The translations under genes and the position numbers were made by a program. Of a stretch of 51,367 bases of DNA, positions 42,466 through 51,367 are shown piece after piece (the first letter of the stretch is position 1; the number at the start of each line of letters is the position of its first letter). The notes under the pieces are model-generated. The model saw nothing but the letters and a program-made list of their open reading frames with translations, did not search any database and was not told where the DNA came from. The stretch comes from Acidimicrobiia bacterium (GTDB lineage: Bacteria; Acidobacteriota; Vicinamibacteria; Vicinamibacterales; SCN-69-37), in the NCBI GenBank assembly GCA_016871335.1, contig VFZF01000020.1, positions 1 to 51,367 on the forward strand, read 5' to 3'.

Positions 42466-42525
42466 GTTCACAGGAGGTCCGGAGGCGTTGGGTACCCGCC
42501 CCGGAAATACTCCGTGCCTCCCTGT
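42466..42525. repeat. CTCCGTGCCTCCCTGT repeat at the end of the acyl-CoA synthetase gene
   Basis: CTCCGTGCCTCCCTGT (42510-42525) is the same word as in the inverted repeat at 573-655. A loosely complementary CACAGGAGGTCCGGAGG stands nearby at about 42470-42486. The repeat supplies the final codons of the gene. Confidence 0.65.
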
Positions 42526-44324
42526 CCATAGATGGACGCGATCTCATCGGCATACATGGTATCGATGACACGACGTTTCACTTTGAACGTGGGCGTCAGC
42601 TCTCCCGTGCCGATGCTGAATTCGCGCACCAACAGCCGGAACTGTTTCAGTCGTTCGAACTGCGCCAACCCCTGATTGACCTCTTCGACGAGCGCCGCGT
42701 ATACCGCCTGCACGTCCGGCTGCGCGAGCCATGCGCGAGTGGCGTCAACGCCGACGGGAGCCTGCGTGCCGAGACGCGCGGCCAGCGCGGCAAAGTCCGG
42801 CACGATCAGGATTGCCGGAAAATGCCGCTTCTCGCCAATCACCACCGCTTCGGTGACCAGGGGTGAGGCTTTGAACTTCGCTTCGATTGCGGAGGGTGCG
42901 ATTTTCTTGCCGCCCGACGTCACAATCAGCTCCTTCTTCCGGTCAGTGATCCGCAGGTAGCCGTCTGCGTCGAGCGTGCCGATATCGCCGGTGTGGAACC
43001 AGCCGTCGCGGAGCACCTCCGCAGTGTCTGCCGGACGGTTGTAGTACCCCGTCATGATGTTCGGCCCCTTCGCCAGAATCTCCCCGTCGTCGGCGATGCG
43101 AATCTGCACGTTGGGAATCGCCACGCCGACGGCCCCGAGCCGCACATCGTGGTAGGGGGTCACGGTCAACACTGGTGACGTTTCGGTGAGTCCGAAGCCT
43201 TCGATGATGGGCAACCCGACGCCGAAGAAGAAGCGGGCGACATCGGCATTCAGCGCCGCACTCCCCGAGACTACAAACCGGAACCGTCCGCCGAGGCCCT
43301 CACGCACCTTGGCAAACACGAGACGCTCCGCGAAGGCTGACTGCAAACGGAGCCCGAGAGGCATCGGCTTCCGCTCCGGCACGTACGGCCCCCGCGCATG
43401 CGCCACGCCCATCGCCCAGGCAAACAACTTCCCTTTCAGCCCAGGCAACGCGAGCCCCTTCTCCAGAATCCGTGACTGGAGCTTCTCGAACACCCGGGGC
43501 ACACCAGTCATCACCGTCGGATGCACCTGCAACAGGTCGCGCCCAATCGTTTCGTTGGATTCCGCGAACGCCATCCCGACCCCATTGGCGATGTACACCC
43601 AGGTGACCATGCGTTCGAATGAATGCGACAACGGCAGGAACGACAACGCCGTGTCCGACTCGGACACCGGCAAAACCGCACAGATGTCGCGGAGGTTCGA
43701 CGCAAGATTGCCGTGCGTCAACATCACGCCCTTGGGCTCCCCGGTGGTTCCCGACGTGTAAATGAGCGTCGCCAGATCATCCGGCGTCACCGTCATCGAT
43801 ACGTCATCCCCGCCCACCTGCCGCCCCCGCGCAGCGACATCCGCCAGCGACAGCACGGTCATGCCTTCATGGACCGGCAACGGGTCGGGTGCGTCGATCA
43901 CAATCACCGTGGTCAGCGCCGGCACACCGGAGGCCACCGACAGCACCTTCTCCAACTGCGCCGCCGTCGAGACCACCACAATCGCGGCGCCACAATCACG
44001 CAGGATGTACGCGACCTGTTCCGGCGCCAGCGTCGGATAGATCGGCGCAGTCGCAGCACCGGCAGTGAGCACCGCCAGGTCCGTGATCACCCACTCCGGG
44101 CGGCTCTCACACACCATGGCCACCCGGTCACCACGCTGCATGCCGAGTGAACGCAGCCCATGGCTGACCGCCTGCAGTTCAGTCTGCAATTGGCGGCCGG
44201 TCAACCAGTTCACCCCCAGGGCGCTGCACCTGGCGATGATCGGTCGATCGGGATAACGCCCGGCCACAAAGCCGGGGACCAGGGCAATCGTCGGCGGCAG
44301 ATAGGGAACGATGTCAGCGGCCAT
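42468..44324 (-). CDS. Long-chain fatty acid-CoA ligase (AMP-forming)
   Basis: 618 aa. The AMP-binding motif [73 protein letters not shown] and [14 protein letters not shown] are complete. It activates fatty acids. The last residues (YGQGGTEYF and after) are encoded by a dispersed repeat (42510-42525) and look added. Overlaps moaC by 11 nt. Confidence 0.93.
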   Translation of the reverse strand: MAADIVPYLPPTIALVPGFVAGRYPDRPIIARCSALGVNWLTGRQLQTELQAVSHGLRSLGMQRGDRVAMVCESRPEWVITDLAVLTAGAATAPIYPTLAPEQVAYILRDCGAAIVVVSTAAQLEKVLSVASGVPALTTVIVIDAPDPLPVHEGMTVLSLADVAARGRQVGGDDVSMTVTPDDLATLIYTSGTTGEPKGVMLTHGNLASNLRDICAVLPVSESDTALSFLPLSHSFERMVTWVYIANGVGMAFAESNETIGRDLLQVHPTVMTGVPRVFEKLQSRILEKGLALPGLKGKLFAWAMGVAHARGPYVPERKPMPLGLRLQSAFAERLVFAKVREGLGGRFRFVVSGSAALNADVARFFFGVGLPIIEGFGLTETSPVLTVTPYHDVRLGAVGVAIPNVQIRIADDGEILAKGPNIMTGYYNRPADTAEVLRDGWFHTGDIGTLDADGYLRITDRKKELIVTSGGKKIAPSAIEAKFKASPLVTEAVVIGEKRHFPAILIVPDFAALAARLGTQAPVGVDATRAWLAQPDVQAVYAALVEEVNQGLAQFERLKQFRLLVREFSIGTGELTPTFKVKRRVIDTMYADEIASIYGQGGTEYFRGGYPTPPDLL

Positions 44325-44820
44325 TGCGCAGCAGTCTACGATAGACGCCGCTCCGACCGCCGGACTTCCGCGTCAGGCAGATTCCGGTGATTTCCATGGC
44401 CCGATCCACCGCCTTGACCATGTCGTAGACGGTGAGCGCTGCGACAGTGACGGCTGTCAGGGCCTCCATTTCGACCCCGGTGGGCCCGGTCGTCCGCACA
44501 GTGGCGGCAATGGTGTATCCCCACCGGCGCGGCGTGAGGGTCACATCGACATGGGACAGCGCGAGCGGATGGCACAACGGGATCAAATCCGCAGTCCGTT
44601 TGGCCGCCATGATGCCGGCCAGGCGCGCGGCCTGCAGCGGATCCCCCTTTTTGACAGCTCCGGATCGGATGACGCGCACCGCCGCCGCACTCATCCGAAG
44701 CTCCCCCACCGCCGACGCTTCGCGCATGGTCGCCGGCTTGTCAGCGACGTCGACCATGGTGATGCGACCCCGCGCATCCACATGCGACAGTGCGGAGGGC
44801 TTAGGCCTCTTCGTCATCAC
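44314..44820 (-). CDS. moaC: Cyclic pyranopterin monophosphate synthase
   Basis: 168 aa. [59 protein letters not shown] and [11 protein letters not shown] are the MoaC signatures, including the active-site lysines. It makes cPMP for molybdenum cofactor, which MsrP at the left edge needs. Overlaps rex by 20 nt and the acyl-CoA synthetase by 11 nt. Confidence 0.95.
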   Translation of the reverse strand: MMTKRPKPSALSHVDARGRITMVDVADKPATMREASAVGELRMSAAAVRVIRSGAVKKGDPLQAARLAGIMAAKRTADLIPLCHPLALSHVDVTLTPRRWGYTIAATVRTTGPTGVEMEALTAVTVAALTVYDMVKAVDRAMEITGICLTRKSGGRSGVYRRLLRNGR

Positions 44821-45484
44821 CGGACTCCCCGCGTGCGAGGAAAAAAGACAGGCTCTCGAGCGAGACGGTCAGGTCGACATTCTTCAGCTTCACACCTGGC
44901 GGGACCTTGAGCGTTCCCGGGGAGAAATTCAGGATCGCGCGAATGCCTGCGGCTACGGCGGCATTGGCCACATCCTGCGACGCCGATGCGGGCACCGCCA
45001 GAACCACAATATCGATGCTGTCGCGCTTGACGAGCTTCCGGAACTCCGACATGTCGACGATGCGCACGCCGCCTCGCGACTTGCGTCCGACCTTCTCCTG
45101 CTCCGCATCAAACAGCGCGGCAATCTCGAACCCTTCCTGTCTGAATCCCGGATAGTCTGCCAGCGCCAGACCAAGGTTGCCCGCACCAACGATGGCCACG
45201 CGCACAGTGCGGTCCAGGCCGAGAATCAGGCGCAGATGGCGCTTCAACTCCCGGACGTAGTAGCCGACGCCTCGCACGCCGAACTCACCGAAGTAGGCCA
45301 GGTCCTTCCGAATCTGCGCGGCATTGAGATGAAACTGCTCGGCAAGCGTGCGCGACGAGACGGTCTTCACCCCTGCCGCATCCAGCGTGTTGAGGCAGCG
45401 CAGGTACACCGACAGGCGCCCGGCCGTAAGCTCCGACACCTGTTCCCCGCCGGTGCGCACCTTGTTCCGCATCGTCACAAGCAA
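44801..45484 (-). CDS. rex: Redox-sensing repressor Rex
   Basis: 227 aa, TTG at 45484 or GTG at 45478 / ATG at 45472. N-terminal winged helix ([22 protein letters not shown]) with the Rex signature [13 protein letters not shown], then a Rossmann domain [16 protein letters not shown] that binds NADH, and the C-terminal swapped helix [15 protein letters not shown]. Represses respiration and fermentation genes when NAD is oxidised. A TAGAAT hexamer lies close upstream. Confidence 0.94.
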   Translation of the reverse strand: MLVTMRNKVRTGGEQVSELTAGRLSVYLRCLNTLDAAGVKTVSSRTLAEQFHLNAAQIRKDLAYFGEFGVRGVGYYVRELKRHLRLILGLDRTVRVAIVGAGNLGLALADYPGFRQEGFEIAALFDAEQEKVGRKSRGGVRIVDMSEFRKLVKRDSIDIVVLAVPASASQDVANAAVAAGIRAILNFSPGTLKVPPGVKLKNVDLTVSLESLSFFLARGESGDDEEA

Positions 45485-45514
45485 GGGATTCTACCCTGAG
45501 CTAACATCGGATTC

Positions 45515-46630
45515 ATGGGGTTCCGGCGCACTGCTGGCGTACTCGTGATCGGCCTCGCGCTGCTGGCCACGCCCAGCCACGGCCAGTCGCTCTCACGCAT
45601 GGCCACCACCGTACAGGCCGTCACGCGGTATCCGGTGTTCTTTCATGACAAGGCACTGGCCCTGGTCAACACGACCGTGCCGGTGGCCGGAGGCGCCCTG
45701 ATCGGTTTTGCAGTGGAAGCCCCACGCACCTTCGTCATCGCTCCCCGCGCTGGCGAACCGCCCTCGCGCGTCTCGGAATTTCGTGGACGCCTGGTCGACA
45801 TCGGCCGCTTCCTCTCGGACGACTCCAGGCTGGGCCCGCTGAACCTGCCCGCCATCATCACCACCGTGATGGGCGATCGGTGGCCGGCGCGTGAGCAGTT
45901 GTTCGTCCTGACGGGGACGACGTGGTCGGATCCTCCGCAGGCCAACGACAGCTCCATACGGGCGATCGCGCTGAACCCTGCAGCGTTTGAAGGCCGCACC
46001 GTGACGCTCCGCGGCCGCTTTCGGGGGCGCAACCTGCTGGGCGACCTGCCCGCGTGGCCCCGGCAGAGCGAGTGGGACTTCGTGCTGCAGTCCGCAGACG
46101 CGGCGATCTGGATTCTCGGCCGACGGCCCCGGGGGAACGGGTTCGATTTGAGCCCCACCAGCCGCGCTCAGACGGGACGCTGGCTGGAAGTCACCGGACG
46201 CATTGAAATCCGCGAGGACCTCCCTGTGCTCATCGCCGACGCCATCCGGACGTCCGAGGCTGACGTGGAGGTCCTCGACGAGCAGGAACCGTCTCCACCC
46301 GCGCTCCCCCCACCGGCAGTCGTGTTCACGGCCCCGACCGAGGGTGAGTTGCTCGTCGCCAGAGACGTGGTGGTGCGTGTGCAGTTCTCACGCCCCATGC
46401 GCGGCTCCACGTTTGCCGATCGCATCCGCGTCACCTACACCGGCTCGTCCATGGCGGTGCCGCCCTGGACCGTGACGTATCGTACTGGTCCGATGGCGAT
46501 TGAGATCCGTTTTGCGTATGAGCTGGCGGGTGGGGTCGAGGTGCTGGTCGAGCTGCTCGACGGGATCGTCTCAGCCGATGGCGGTGCGCTGCCGCCTTCG
46601 CCCCTTCGGTTCACGACCGCGGGGCTTTAG
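45515..46630 (+). CDS. Secreted hypothetical protein with C-terminal Ig-like (Big_5) domain
   Basis: 371 aa, ATG 7 nt after TAACAT (45502-45507). A signal peptide (VLVIGLALLATPSHGQS) is followed by a region with two OB-fold-like strands (VTLRGRFRGRNLLGD and WLEVTGRIEI) and a Pro-rich linker (EPSPPALPPPAV). The C-terminal ~90 residues resemble the bacterial Ig-like Big_5 domain (FTAPTEGELLVARDVVVRVQ, FSRPMRGSTF). No catalytic motif. Function unknown. Confidence 0.7.
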   Translation: MGFRRTAGVLVIGLALLATPSHGQSLSRMATTVQAVTRYPVFFHDKALALVNTTVPVAGGALIGFAVEAPRTFVIAPRAGEPPSRVSEFRGRLVDIGRFLSDDSRLGPLNLPAIITTVMGDRWPAREQLFVLTGTTWSDPPQANDSSIRAIALNPAAFEGRTVTLRGRFRGRNLLGDLPAWPRQSEWDFVLQSADAAIWILGRRPRGNGFDLSPTSRAQTGRWLEVTGRIEIREDLPVLIADAIRTSEADVEVLDEQEPSPPALPPPAVVFTAPTEGELLVARDVVVRVQFSRPMRGSTFADRIRVTYTGSSMAVPPWTVTYRTGPMAIEIRFAYELAGGVEVLVELLDGIVSADGGALPPSPLRFTTAGL

Positions 46631-47361
46631 ACCGGCGGCAGACGCGCTTCAATCGCGCGTCGAACGTCCCTGATGATCTCGTCCCGTTGCGTAAACGCCA
46701 TCCCGGCGGTCGGCACCGGCGCGGAGAATTCCACGGTCACGGTGACGGGCCACAACAGCGGGCTTCCTTTGCGCATCGCGTCCCGCGCGCCGGTGATCGT
46801 GACCGGCACCACGGGAACCTGCGCCGCGATGGCCATGACAAAGCCGCCCTTCTTGAACGGCAGGAGCGCGCCCGTCTTGCTGCGCGTTCCCTCGGGGAAG
46901 ATCATGAACGACTTGCCCGCCTTCAGGGCGTCCGCCGCCCGATTGACGGCCGGCAGACTCTGACCGGGATTGGCCCGTTCCAGCGGCACAAAGCCCGCGG
47001 CGTCAAAGACCCACACCATCACTGGCAGGCGCCTGAGTTCGGCCTTGTAGAGGACCGCGACCCGCGGATAGAGCGACCGCAACGCGAGAAATAGCGCCGG
47101 TGGCTCGATGTTGCTCGCGTGGTTGGCGGCATACACTGCCGGCACACCCGTCTGAATGTGCTCGGTCCCGAGAACACGCACTGAAATCCCGGACAGCCGG
47201 AAGCCCAGGCGCACGCCGCCGCCACCGGCCAGGTACAACAGACGCGGGTTGCAGGTGATGACGGTCCACAGCAGAGCTGGTGGCGCCACGAGAAGGACAT
47301 AGAGCGAGACCCCGGCCAAAGTGGCCAGGGTCCGTACCGTCGCGATAAGCGTGGGAATCAC
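46627..47361 (-). CDS. 1-acyl-sn-glycerol-3-phosphate acyltransferase (PlsC family)
   Basis: 244 aa, GTG start. The catalytic motif is NHASNIEP: the usual H-x4-D is H-x4-E here. The substrate motif is FPEGTRSK. One N-terminal TM segment (LYVLLVAPPALLWTVI). It acylates lysophosphatidate in membrane lipid synthesis. It lies 12 bp after the carD gene on the same strand. Confidence 0.88.
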   Translation of the reverse strand: MIPTLIATVRTLATLAGVSLYVLLVAPPALLWTVITCNPRLLYLAGGGGVRLGFRLSGISVRVLGTEHIQTGVPAVYAANHASNIEPPALFLALRSLYPRVAVLYKAELRRLPVMVWVFDAAGFVPLERANPGQSLPAVNRAADALKAGKSFMIFPEGTRSKTGALLPFKKGGFVMAIAAQVPVVPVTITGARDAMRKGSPLLWPVTVTVEFSAPVPTAGMAFTQRDEIIRDVRRAIEARLPPV

Positions 47362-47373
47362 GCGCTCGGAAGA

Positions 47374-47982
47374 TTACGACGCGCGTGCCGCGCGGGTGGC
47401 CCGGGCGGGCGCCGCACTGGCGACCGGAGTCGCCGCAGCCTTGGTCGCACGCGTGGCCTTGGCGGCCTTGGCGCGCGCTTCGTTCTTCGCCTGCGTGTTG
47501 AAGCACTGTTCGAGCGACGAATCGACGCGTTCGTCGATCACCGGCACCTTCTCACCCATCACCTCGGAAATCTCCGAGACGACCAGAAACTTGGCCCGAT
47601 CCAGCATGCGCTTCTCGCGGAACGACAGGCTCTTCGACTTGGCGAGGTGGCTCAGGCTCTTGAGCACTTCGACCACGTCGTAGATGGACCCCGTCCGCAT
47701 CCGATCGGAGTTGTCCTTGAAACGGCCCTTCCAGTTCTGATGACTCTCGATGTTGCCATCGCCCAGCAGGTCGAACAGCCGCTGCACTTCCTCGTCAGTA
47801 ATGGCCCGTCGGAGTCCGACGCCGTCGACGTTGTCCACCGGCACGAACACAGTGGTTTCATTGGCCATGCGCAGCTGGTAGAAGCCGCACGTCGTGCCCA
47901 TGATTGTCTTGGTCTCAATCCGCTCGACGATGCCGAGCCCATGATTTGGGTAGATGACCTTGTCGCCGATCTCGAATGCCAC
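47374..47982 (-). CDS. CarD-type transcriptional regulator with Ala/Lys tail
   Basis: 202 aa, GTG at 47982 with a G-rich ribosome site. The N-terminal CarD/TRCF RNA-polymerase interaction domain (FEIGDKVIYPNHGLGIVERI) is followed by the helical DNA-binding part (KRMLDRAKFLVVSEISEVMGEK), then ~45 residues of Lys/Ala/Thr (KAAKATRATKAAATP). CarD stabilises open promoter complexes. The basic tail is not part of mycobacterial CarD and may bind DNA. Confidence 0.9.
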   Translation of the reverse strand: MAFEIGDKVIYPNHGLGIVERIETKTIMGTTCGFYQLRMANETTVFVPVDNVDGVGLRRAITDEEVQRLFDLLGDGNIESHQNWKGRFKDNSDRMRTGSIYDVVEVLKSLSHLAKSKSLSFREKRMLDRAKFLVVSEISEVMGEKVPVIDERVDSSLEQCFNTQAKNEARAKAAKATRATKAAATPVASAAPARATRAARAS

Positions 47983-48014
47983 GTGCCCCCCGGTTACTGA
48001 AACAGCGAGAGGTC

Positions 48015-48043
48015 ATTATAGCCGACAGAAGCGTAACCGGCAA
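48015..48043 (-). promoter_or_regulatory. Promoter of carD
   Basis: On the minus strand -35 TTGCCG (48043-48038), a 17-bp spacer and -10 TATAAT (48020-48015). An AT-rich stretch upstream (48055-48090) could act as an UP element. An inverted repeat GGTTAC/GTAACC (arms 47989-47996 and 48032-48039) encloses the -10 box. It is the only promoter in the window with a near-consensus -35 and -10. Confidence 0.8.
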
Positions 48044-48093
48044 CGAAACAGACTACAAAATCTTATATTTCAATCACTTAGCCGTATCCACCC

Positions 48094-49878
48094 TTATTTC
48101 ACGATCATCCCGACGTGTCCCTTTCCTGTACGGGGTCCCAGATTGTCCCGCACGAGTTCACGCTGGCTGTCCGCCACTGAGAACCCGGCTTCGTAGACCA
48201 TCTGCGCGATCCGCTGGAGCTTCGGGAAGATGATCTTGTCCACTTCATCGCCCGCACCGTGGTAATCGGGATGTGTACCGGTAAAGAAAAATGCGACAGG
48301 AATCCCCTTGGACGCGTAGCTGTAATGGTCTGACCGCGTGTAGAAACTGTTCGGATCGCGCGGGTCGTTGTATTCGAAATTGAGCGCCAGCGGCTCGGCC
48401 GTAGTCAGGTTGGCGTCAACGACCATGTTGTGCAGGTCGGTCGAAATGCGATCGGCCCCGATGACGTACACGGTGCTCGCCTCGGACGGATTGTCGTCGC
48501 GGTTGCGGCCAATCATGTCGATATTGAACTGCGCCTGAATCGATTCCAGCGGCACCGTCGGGAAGTCGGCCATGAACCGCGAGCCCTGCAGGCCCCCCTC
48601 TTCCCCGGTGTGCCACACAAACAGCACCGACCGCCGGGGCTTGGGCCCTGTCGCAAACGCCTTGGCGATCCCAAGCATCCCCGTCGACCCCGACCCGTCA
48701 TCGTCGGCGCCATTAAAAATGAGATCCGGTGGACCCGCCGAGGCGGCCCCGGCCCCACGGCCACGCCCTCCGAGTGCGGCGGCAGACGTGCGATAGCCGA
48801 TGTGATCGAGGTGGGCGCCGAACATCACGTACGTCGACTTGAGGACCGGGTCGCGCCCTTCGACGATGCCCACCACGTTTTTGGTCAGACGGGTTTCAAT
48901 GATGGCGTAGGTCGCGTCGATGTTGACGGTGACCTTGACGCCCGGCACGGTGAAAGTCGGGAGCGGGTCGCCGGCGGTCGCCGCTGTGCGCAGTTGCGCG
49001 AACGGGGTCGGCGCTGACGCCAGGAGCGCCTCGTACACCCGCTCATCGGCGGTGAACTGGGGCGGCACCGGATTGTCGACCCGTTGCACCGACGTCAGGT
49101 CGGCCGGCACTGCGGGCGCGGCCCCACGGCCACCCGCGCGGCCGCCAAGACCCGCCGGTCCCTGGGCGGACGCCGCCTGCGCCTGCGTCACCGCGAGCGC
49201 CGCCTGCTGCAGCGCGGTCTGGGCCTGGGCGAGCGCTTCCTGCGCCGGCGTGGGTGGCGCAGGGGCGGCGGCAAAACTCATCGCCGCGCGGGCACCCTTG
49301 ATTTCGATCGCAAACCGGTTGCGGGCCGCGGCGCCGCCACGTCCGGCCGCCGGCACGGTGGATGGTCCAGTGCCCATCCACACGGCGAGTTTGCCCTTCA
49401 CATCCCGGCCCGCGTAGTCGTCGTGTGTCGGCTCGGTGACCGAGAGGCCGTACCCGAGGAATTCGACGCCATCAAACGTCAGCGTCTGCCGTCCACCGAC
49501 GTTGGTCGCGAACGTGACACCCTGGCCGTGCCTGAACGTGACAGCCGGCTTGCCGGGCCCCTCAATCGTGAGCGTCGAGTTATTGGTGATGCGGTAGGCG
49601 TGTTGCTTGACGGACTGGAAGTACGTCCCGTTGTCCCCACCGGGTTTGACGCCGGCTTCCCTCAGGCGTTCGGCGACATACTGGGCGGCCAGCCCGTACC
49701 CTTCTGTGAAGATCTGGCGCCCTTCAAGCGCATCGGCCGCGAGATACGTGAGCCACTGGCGCAGATCGCTCTCGGCGATCGTCGCCCGTCTGCCTCGTTG
49801 TGCTTCGGTGATCTGCTCCGCCGGTCCCCACGTCACACCGACCAGCACCAACGCCAACACGACCATTCGCTTCCGCAT
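48094..49878 (-). CDS. Secreted M28 peptidase with PA domain
   Basis: 594 aa with a signal peptide (MVVLALVLVGVTWGPAEQ). A PA (protease-associated) region around residues 130-330 carries a ~55-residue Ala/Gln/Gly-rich insert (ALAQAQTALQQAALAVTQAQ and a GRAGGRG stretch). The zinc peptidase core has GAHLDHIGYR, NGADDDGSGSTGMLGIAKAF, WHTGEEGGLQGSRFM, NIDMIGRN and HYSYASKGIPVAFFF. It is a di-zinc aminopeptidase acting outside the cytoplasm. Confidence 0.9.
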   Translation of the reverse strand: MRKRMVVLALVLVGVTWGPAEQITEAQRGRRATIAESDLRQWLTYLAADALEGRQIFTEGYGLAAQYVAERLREAGVKPGGDNGTYFQSVKQHAYRITNNSTLTIEGPGKPAVTFRHGQGVTFATNVGGRQTLTFDGVEFLGYGLSVTEPTHDDYAGRDVKGKLAVWMGTGPSTVPAAGRGGAAARNRFAIEIKGARAAMSFAAAPAPPTPAQEALAQAQTALQQAALAVTQAQAASAQGPAGLGGRAGGRGAAPAVPADLTSVQRVDNPVPPQFTADERVYEALLASAPTPFAQLRTAATAGDPLPTFTVPGVKVTVNIDATYAIIETRLTKNVVGIVEGRDPVLKSTYVMFGAHLDHIGYRTSAAALGGRGRGAGAASAGPPDLIFNGADDDGSGSTGMLGIAKAFATGPKPRRSVLFVWHTGEEGGLQGSRFMADFPTVPLESIQAQFNIDMIGRNRDDNPSEASTVYVIGADRISTDLHNMVVDANLTTAEPLALNFEYNDPRDPNSFYTRSDHYSYASKGIPVAFFFTGTHPDYHGAGDEVDKIIFPKLQRIAQMVYEAGFSVADSQRELVRDNLGPRTGKGHVGMIVK

Positions 49879-49880
49879 GA

Positions 49881-50246
49881 CTATCGTCTCTCTTCCTTGC
49901 GCGCGGCACCCTGCAACACGCTGGTGATGACCGCACTGATGAGGCCCACCAGAAGGGCGGCCACAAACGTCGTGAAATGGCCCGTGACCTCAAACCCCTC
50001 AAGGAACCAGGAGGTGAGCCACAGGCAGAACGCTGAAATGACAAAGTAGAACAGCCCGAGTGTGAGCAGCGTGACCGGCAACGTCAGGATCACGAGGACC
50101 GGCCGAACCACCGAGTTGATGACGCCTAGCACTGCGCCGGCGACGATCGCATCCTCCACCGAGTCCACGCGCATGCCGGTCAACAGCGAGGCCACCATGT
50201 AGATCGCGATGGCGTTGGCGATCCATCGCAGTATCAATCCGGTCAT
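49881..50246 (-). CDS. Phage-holin-4 superfamily membrane protein
   Basis: 121 aa from the ATG at 50246 with a GGAGGG ribosome site. Four hydrophobic segments with VLGVINSVVRPVLVILTLPVT and FYFVISAFCLWLTSWFL are typical of the mycobacterial-type four-TM holin family (Phage_holin_4_2). In chromosomes these are housekeeping membrane proteins of unknown role rather than real phage holins. 2 bp before the M28 gene. Confidence 0.82.
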   Translation of the reverse strand: MTGLILRWIANAIAIYMVASLLTGMRVDSVEDAIVAGAVLGVINSVVRPVLVILTLPVTLLTLGLFYFVISAFCLWLTSWFLEGFEVTGHFTTFVAALLVGLISAVITSVLQGAARKEERR

Positions 50247-50286
50247 CAGGCCCTCCGTCTCCCGAATGTTATACTGCCCGTTCGCC

Positions 50287-50375
50287 GCCGGAGTGGCGAA
50301 ACTGGCAGACGCGCGAGACTCAAAATCTTGTTCGCTTAACGGCGAGTGTGGGTTCGATTCCCTCCTCCGGCACCA
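50287..50375 (+). tRNA. tRNA-Leu (anticodon CAA)
   Basis: Acceptor stem GCCGGAG/CTCCGGC, discriminator A and an encoded CCA end. Anticodon stem CGAGA/TCTTG with loop CTCAAAA gives anticodon CAA (reads UUG). The long variable arm (TTCGCTTAACGGCGA) is of the leucine class, and the T arm has GGTTCGATTCC. A -10 TATACT lies at 50270-50275, 11 nt upstream. Confidence 0.97.
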
Positions 50376-50388
50376 TAAAATCAACAAC

Positions 50389-51367
50389 TTACAGGGATTT
50401 TCGAAAACGGCCAGAACCCGCGATTTTGGCCGATTGTCCCTTTTTTGTCCCTGTCCGCAGTTTTCCGAGCGCCGAGCGCACATCAGTGTCGGTCGTGATG
50501 TCGTATCTGTCGAAAACCGAGCGCGTCTTGTGTCCCGTGACCATCATCGCGGTCTTTTCAGGGACACCGGCACGGACCAGGTTTCGCACGGCCGACCGTC
50601 GCAGGTCATGGGGAATCCGTCCGGGGTATCCCGCCTTCAGGCACGCGGTATCCCACGCCTTGCGGTACGACTTGATCGGCTTCCCGCTGCGATGGAACAC
50701 CCGCGCGACGATGCTCCCCTGCTTTACGAGCTTCTGGCGCACTGCCCACGCCGTCTTGATCACTTGCTCAAGGTCGGGCAGGTCCGCATACGGCAACCGT
50801 CGCCCTTCCTTGTTTTTGGACTGCTCTCGCGTCAGTGTCACGACCTTGTTCACGCGGTCCACCTGTCCCCATGTCAGGGACAGCACTTCGGATTTAATGC
50901 GCCACCCGGTGAGATACGCGAACGTGAACGCACCCCGCAGGTCATCAGGCAGGTGACCGGCCAAACTCTCGAACTGCTCACGCTCCAGAAACCCCGCCCG
51001 GACATTCGATTCGGCCAGCATCGGCACATACGGCACCTGCGCCAACTTCCCCGCCCGCAGCGCCAACCGGAATGCCCGCTTGAGTGCCGCCAGTTCCCGA
51101 TTGATTTGTGCATCGGCCGCGCCCGCCTCCTGTCGCTGAACCACGTAGCGCGTAATCTCCGCCGTGCTGATAGCCGCCATCCGCCGGCCGCCGAAGTAGG
51201 GCTTCAGGTGAAGGTTGATCTTCCGCTCCACATCGTCAAGGGACCGCAGCTTACGCATCTGGTAGTCCTTGACGACATCGGCCGCCGCTTCGTCAAACGT
51301 CATGCGCCCCATTGCCGGAGTGACGGCAATCCCCTTGCTGATGTCGCCTTCACGACGACGCAGCAGG
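50389..51367 (-). CDS. Tyrosine recombinase (site-specific integrase), 5' end outside window
   Basis: The frame is open to the right edge (about 325 residues visible; an ATG at 51312 is probably internal, since REGDISKGIAVTPAMGRMTF upstream of and around it is typical of the N-terminus). An N-terminal SAM-like core-binding domain is followed by the catalytic domain with arginine in LTGWRIKSE, HDLRRS (His-x-x-Arg), GHKT and the tyrosine nucleophile in VFDRYDITTDTD. It ends 14 bp from the tRNA-Leu 3' end, pointing at it, the common layout for an element integrated at a tRNA gene. Confidence 0.92.
   Translation of the reverse strand, partial: LLRRREGDISKGIAVTPAMGRMTFDEAAADVVKDYQMRKLRSLDDVERKINLHLKPYFGGRRMAAISTAEITRYVVQRQEAGAADAQINRELAALKRAFRLALRAGKLAQVPYVPMLAESNVRAGFLEREQFESLAGHLPDDLRGAFTFAYLTGWRIKSEVLSLTWGQVDRVNKVVTLTREQSKNKEGRRLPYADLPDLEQVIKTAWAVRQKLVKQGSIVARVFHRSGKPIKSYRKAWDTACLKAGYPGRIPHDLRRSAVRNLVRAGVPEKTAMMVTGHKTRSVFDRYDITTDTDVRSALGKLRTGTKKGQSAKIAGSGRFRKSL

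Noticed and set aside
49881-50246. Phage holin as part of the integrated element
   Set aside because: It lies on the other side of the tRNA from the integrase, and this family is common in chromosomes without phages.

Overview
The window is a GC-rich bacterial chromosome segment. Its gene content best fits Acidobacteriota, perhaps a Vicinamibacteria-type lineage. The supports are an imuA-imuB-dnaE2 cassette whose RecA-like ImuA has SSGRTS in place of a normal Walker A, a CarD regulator, many secreted M28 and TPR proteins, a GH109-type Tat-exported oxidoreductase, and dispersed low-complexity and palindromic repeats. The taxonomic call is inference; no marker gene such as 16S rRNA is present.

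Left part (1-7.3 kb, all minus strand): a partial msrP, a YqiA-like esterase, a SET-domain methyltransferase, and dnaE2, imuB and imuA, the SOS mutasome. Two imuB sites and one dnaE2 site carry in-frame insertions of one 30-nt palindromic element flanked by low-complexity repeats. 7.3-12.1 kb: glycerophosphodiesterase, MFS exporter, D-2-hydroxyacid dehydrogenase and a GH109-like protein, followed by a decayed polyphosphate kinase 2 (PPK2).

Central part (12.5-26.3 kb): a phosphate island. It holds a PhoB/PhoR-like two-component pair, a LysE exporter, an orphan PhoB-like regulator, a 65-aa protein, a lipoprotein beta-propeller phytase, glgC, a sixA-CHAD pair, ppx/gppA-HD and pstSCAB-phoU. Five intergenic sites carry 11-bp-phased direct repeats of the type nnKTnAC. 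In three of them (pstS, the orphan regulator, phytase) the last repeat lies exactly 10 nt from a TANNNT -10 hexamer, as in enterobacterial Pho boxes.

Right part (26.3-50.2 kb): yacG, gltA, a glutaminyl-cyclase-like M28 enzyme, a SWIB protein with a histone-H1-like tail, a LeuA-like enzyme, an FHA-GAF-PP2C phosphatase, a rhomboid-like protein without the catalytic serine, a caspase-like protein without the catalytic cysteine next to a TPR-metallopeptidase, a glycosyltransferase, two phospholipid methyltransferase-like genes, a homocysteine methyltransferase/MTHFR fusion, an orphan nuoI, lepB, an acyl-CoA synthetase, moaC, rex, a secreted Ig-fold protein, an acyltransferase, carD, a large M28 peptidase and a holin-like membrane protein.

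The right end is tRNA-Leu(CAA) with a tyrosine integrase 14 bp downstream that runs off the window, so an integrated element starts there. Many starts are preceded by TANNNT at 6-7 nt, which suggests widespread leaderless transcription. The main leads are the phosphate regulon with its sixA-CHAD and 65-aa members, the repeats that write protein sequence, the SET gene in the mutasome operon together with a chromatin-like SWIB protein, and the linked pseudo-enzymes.
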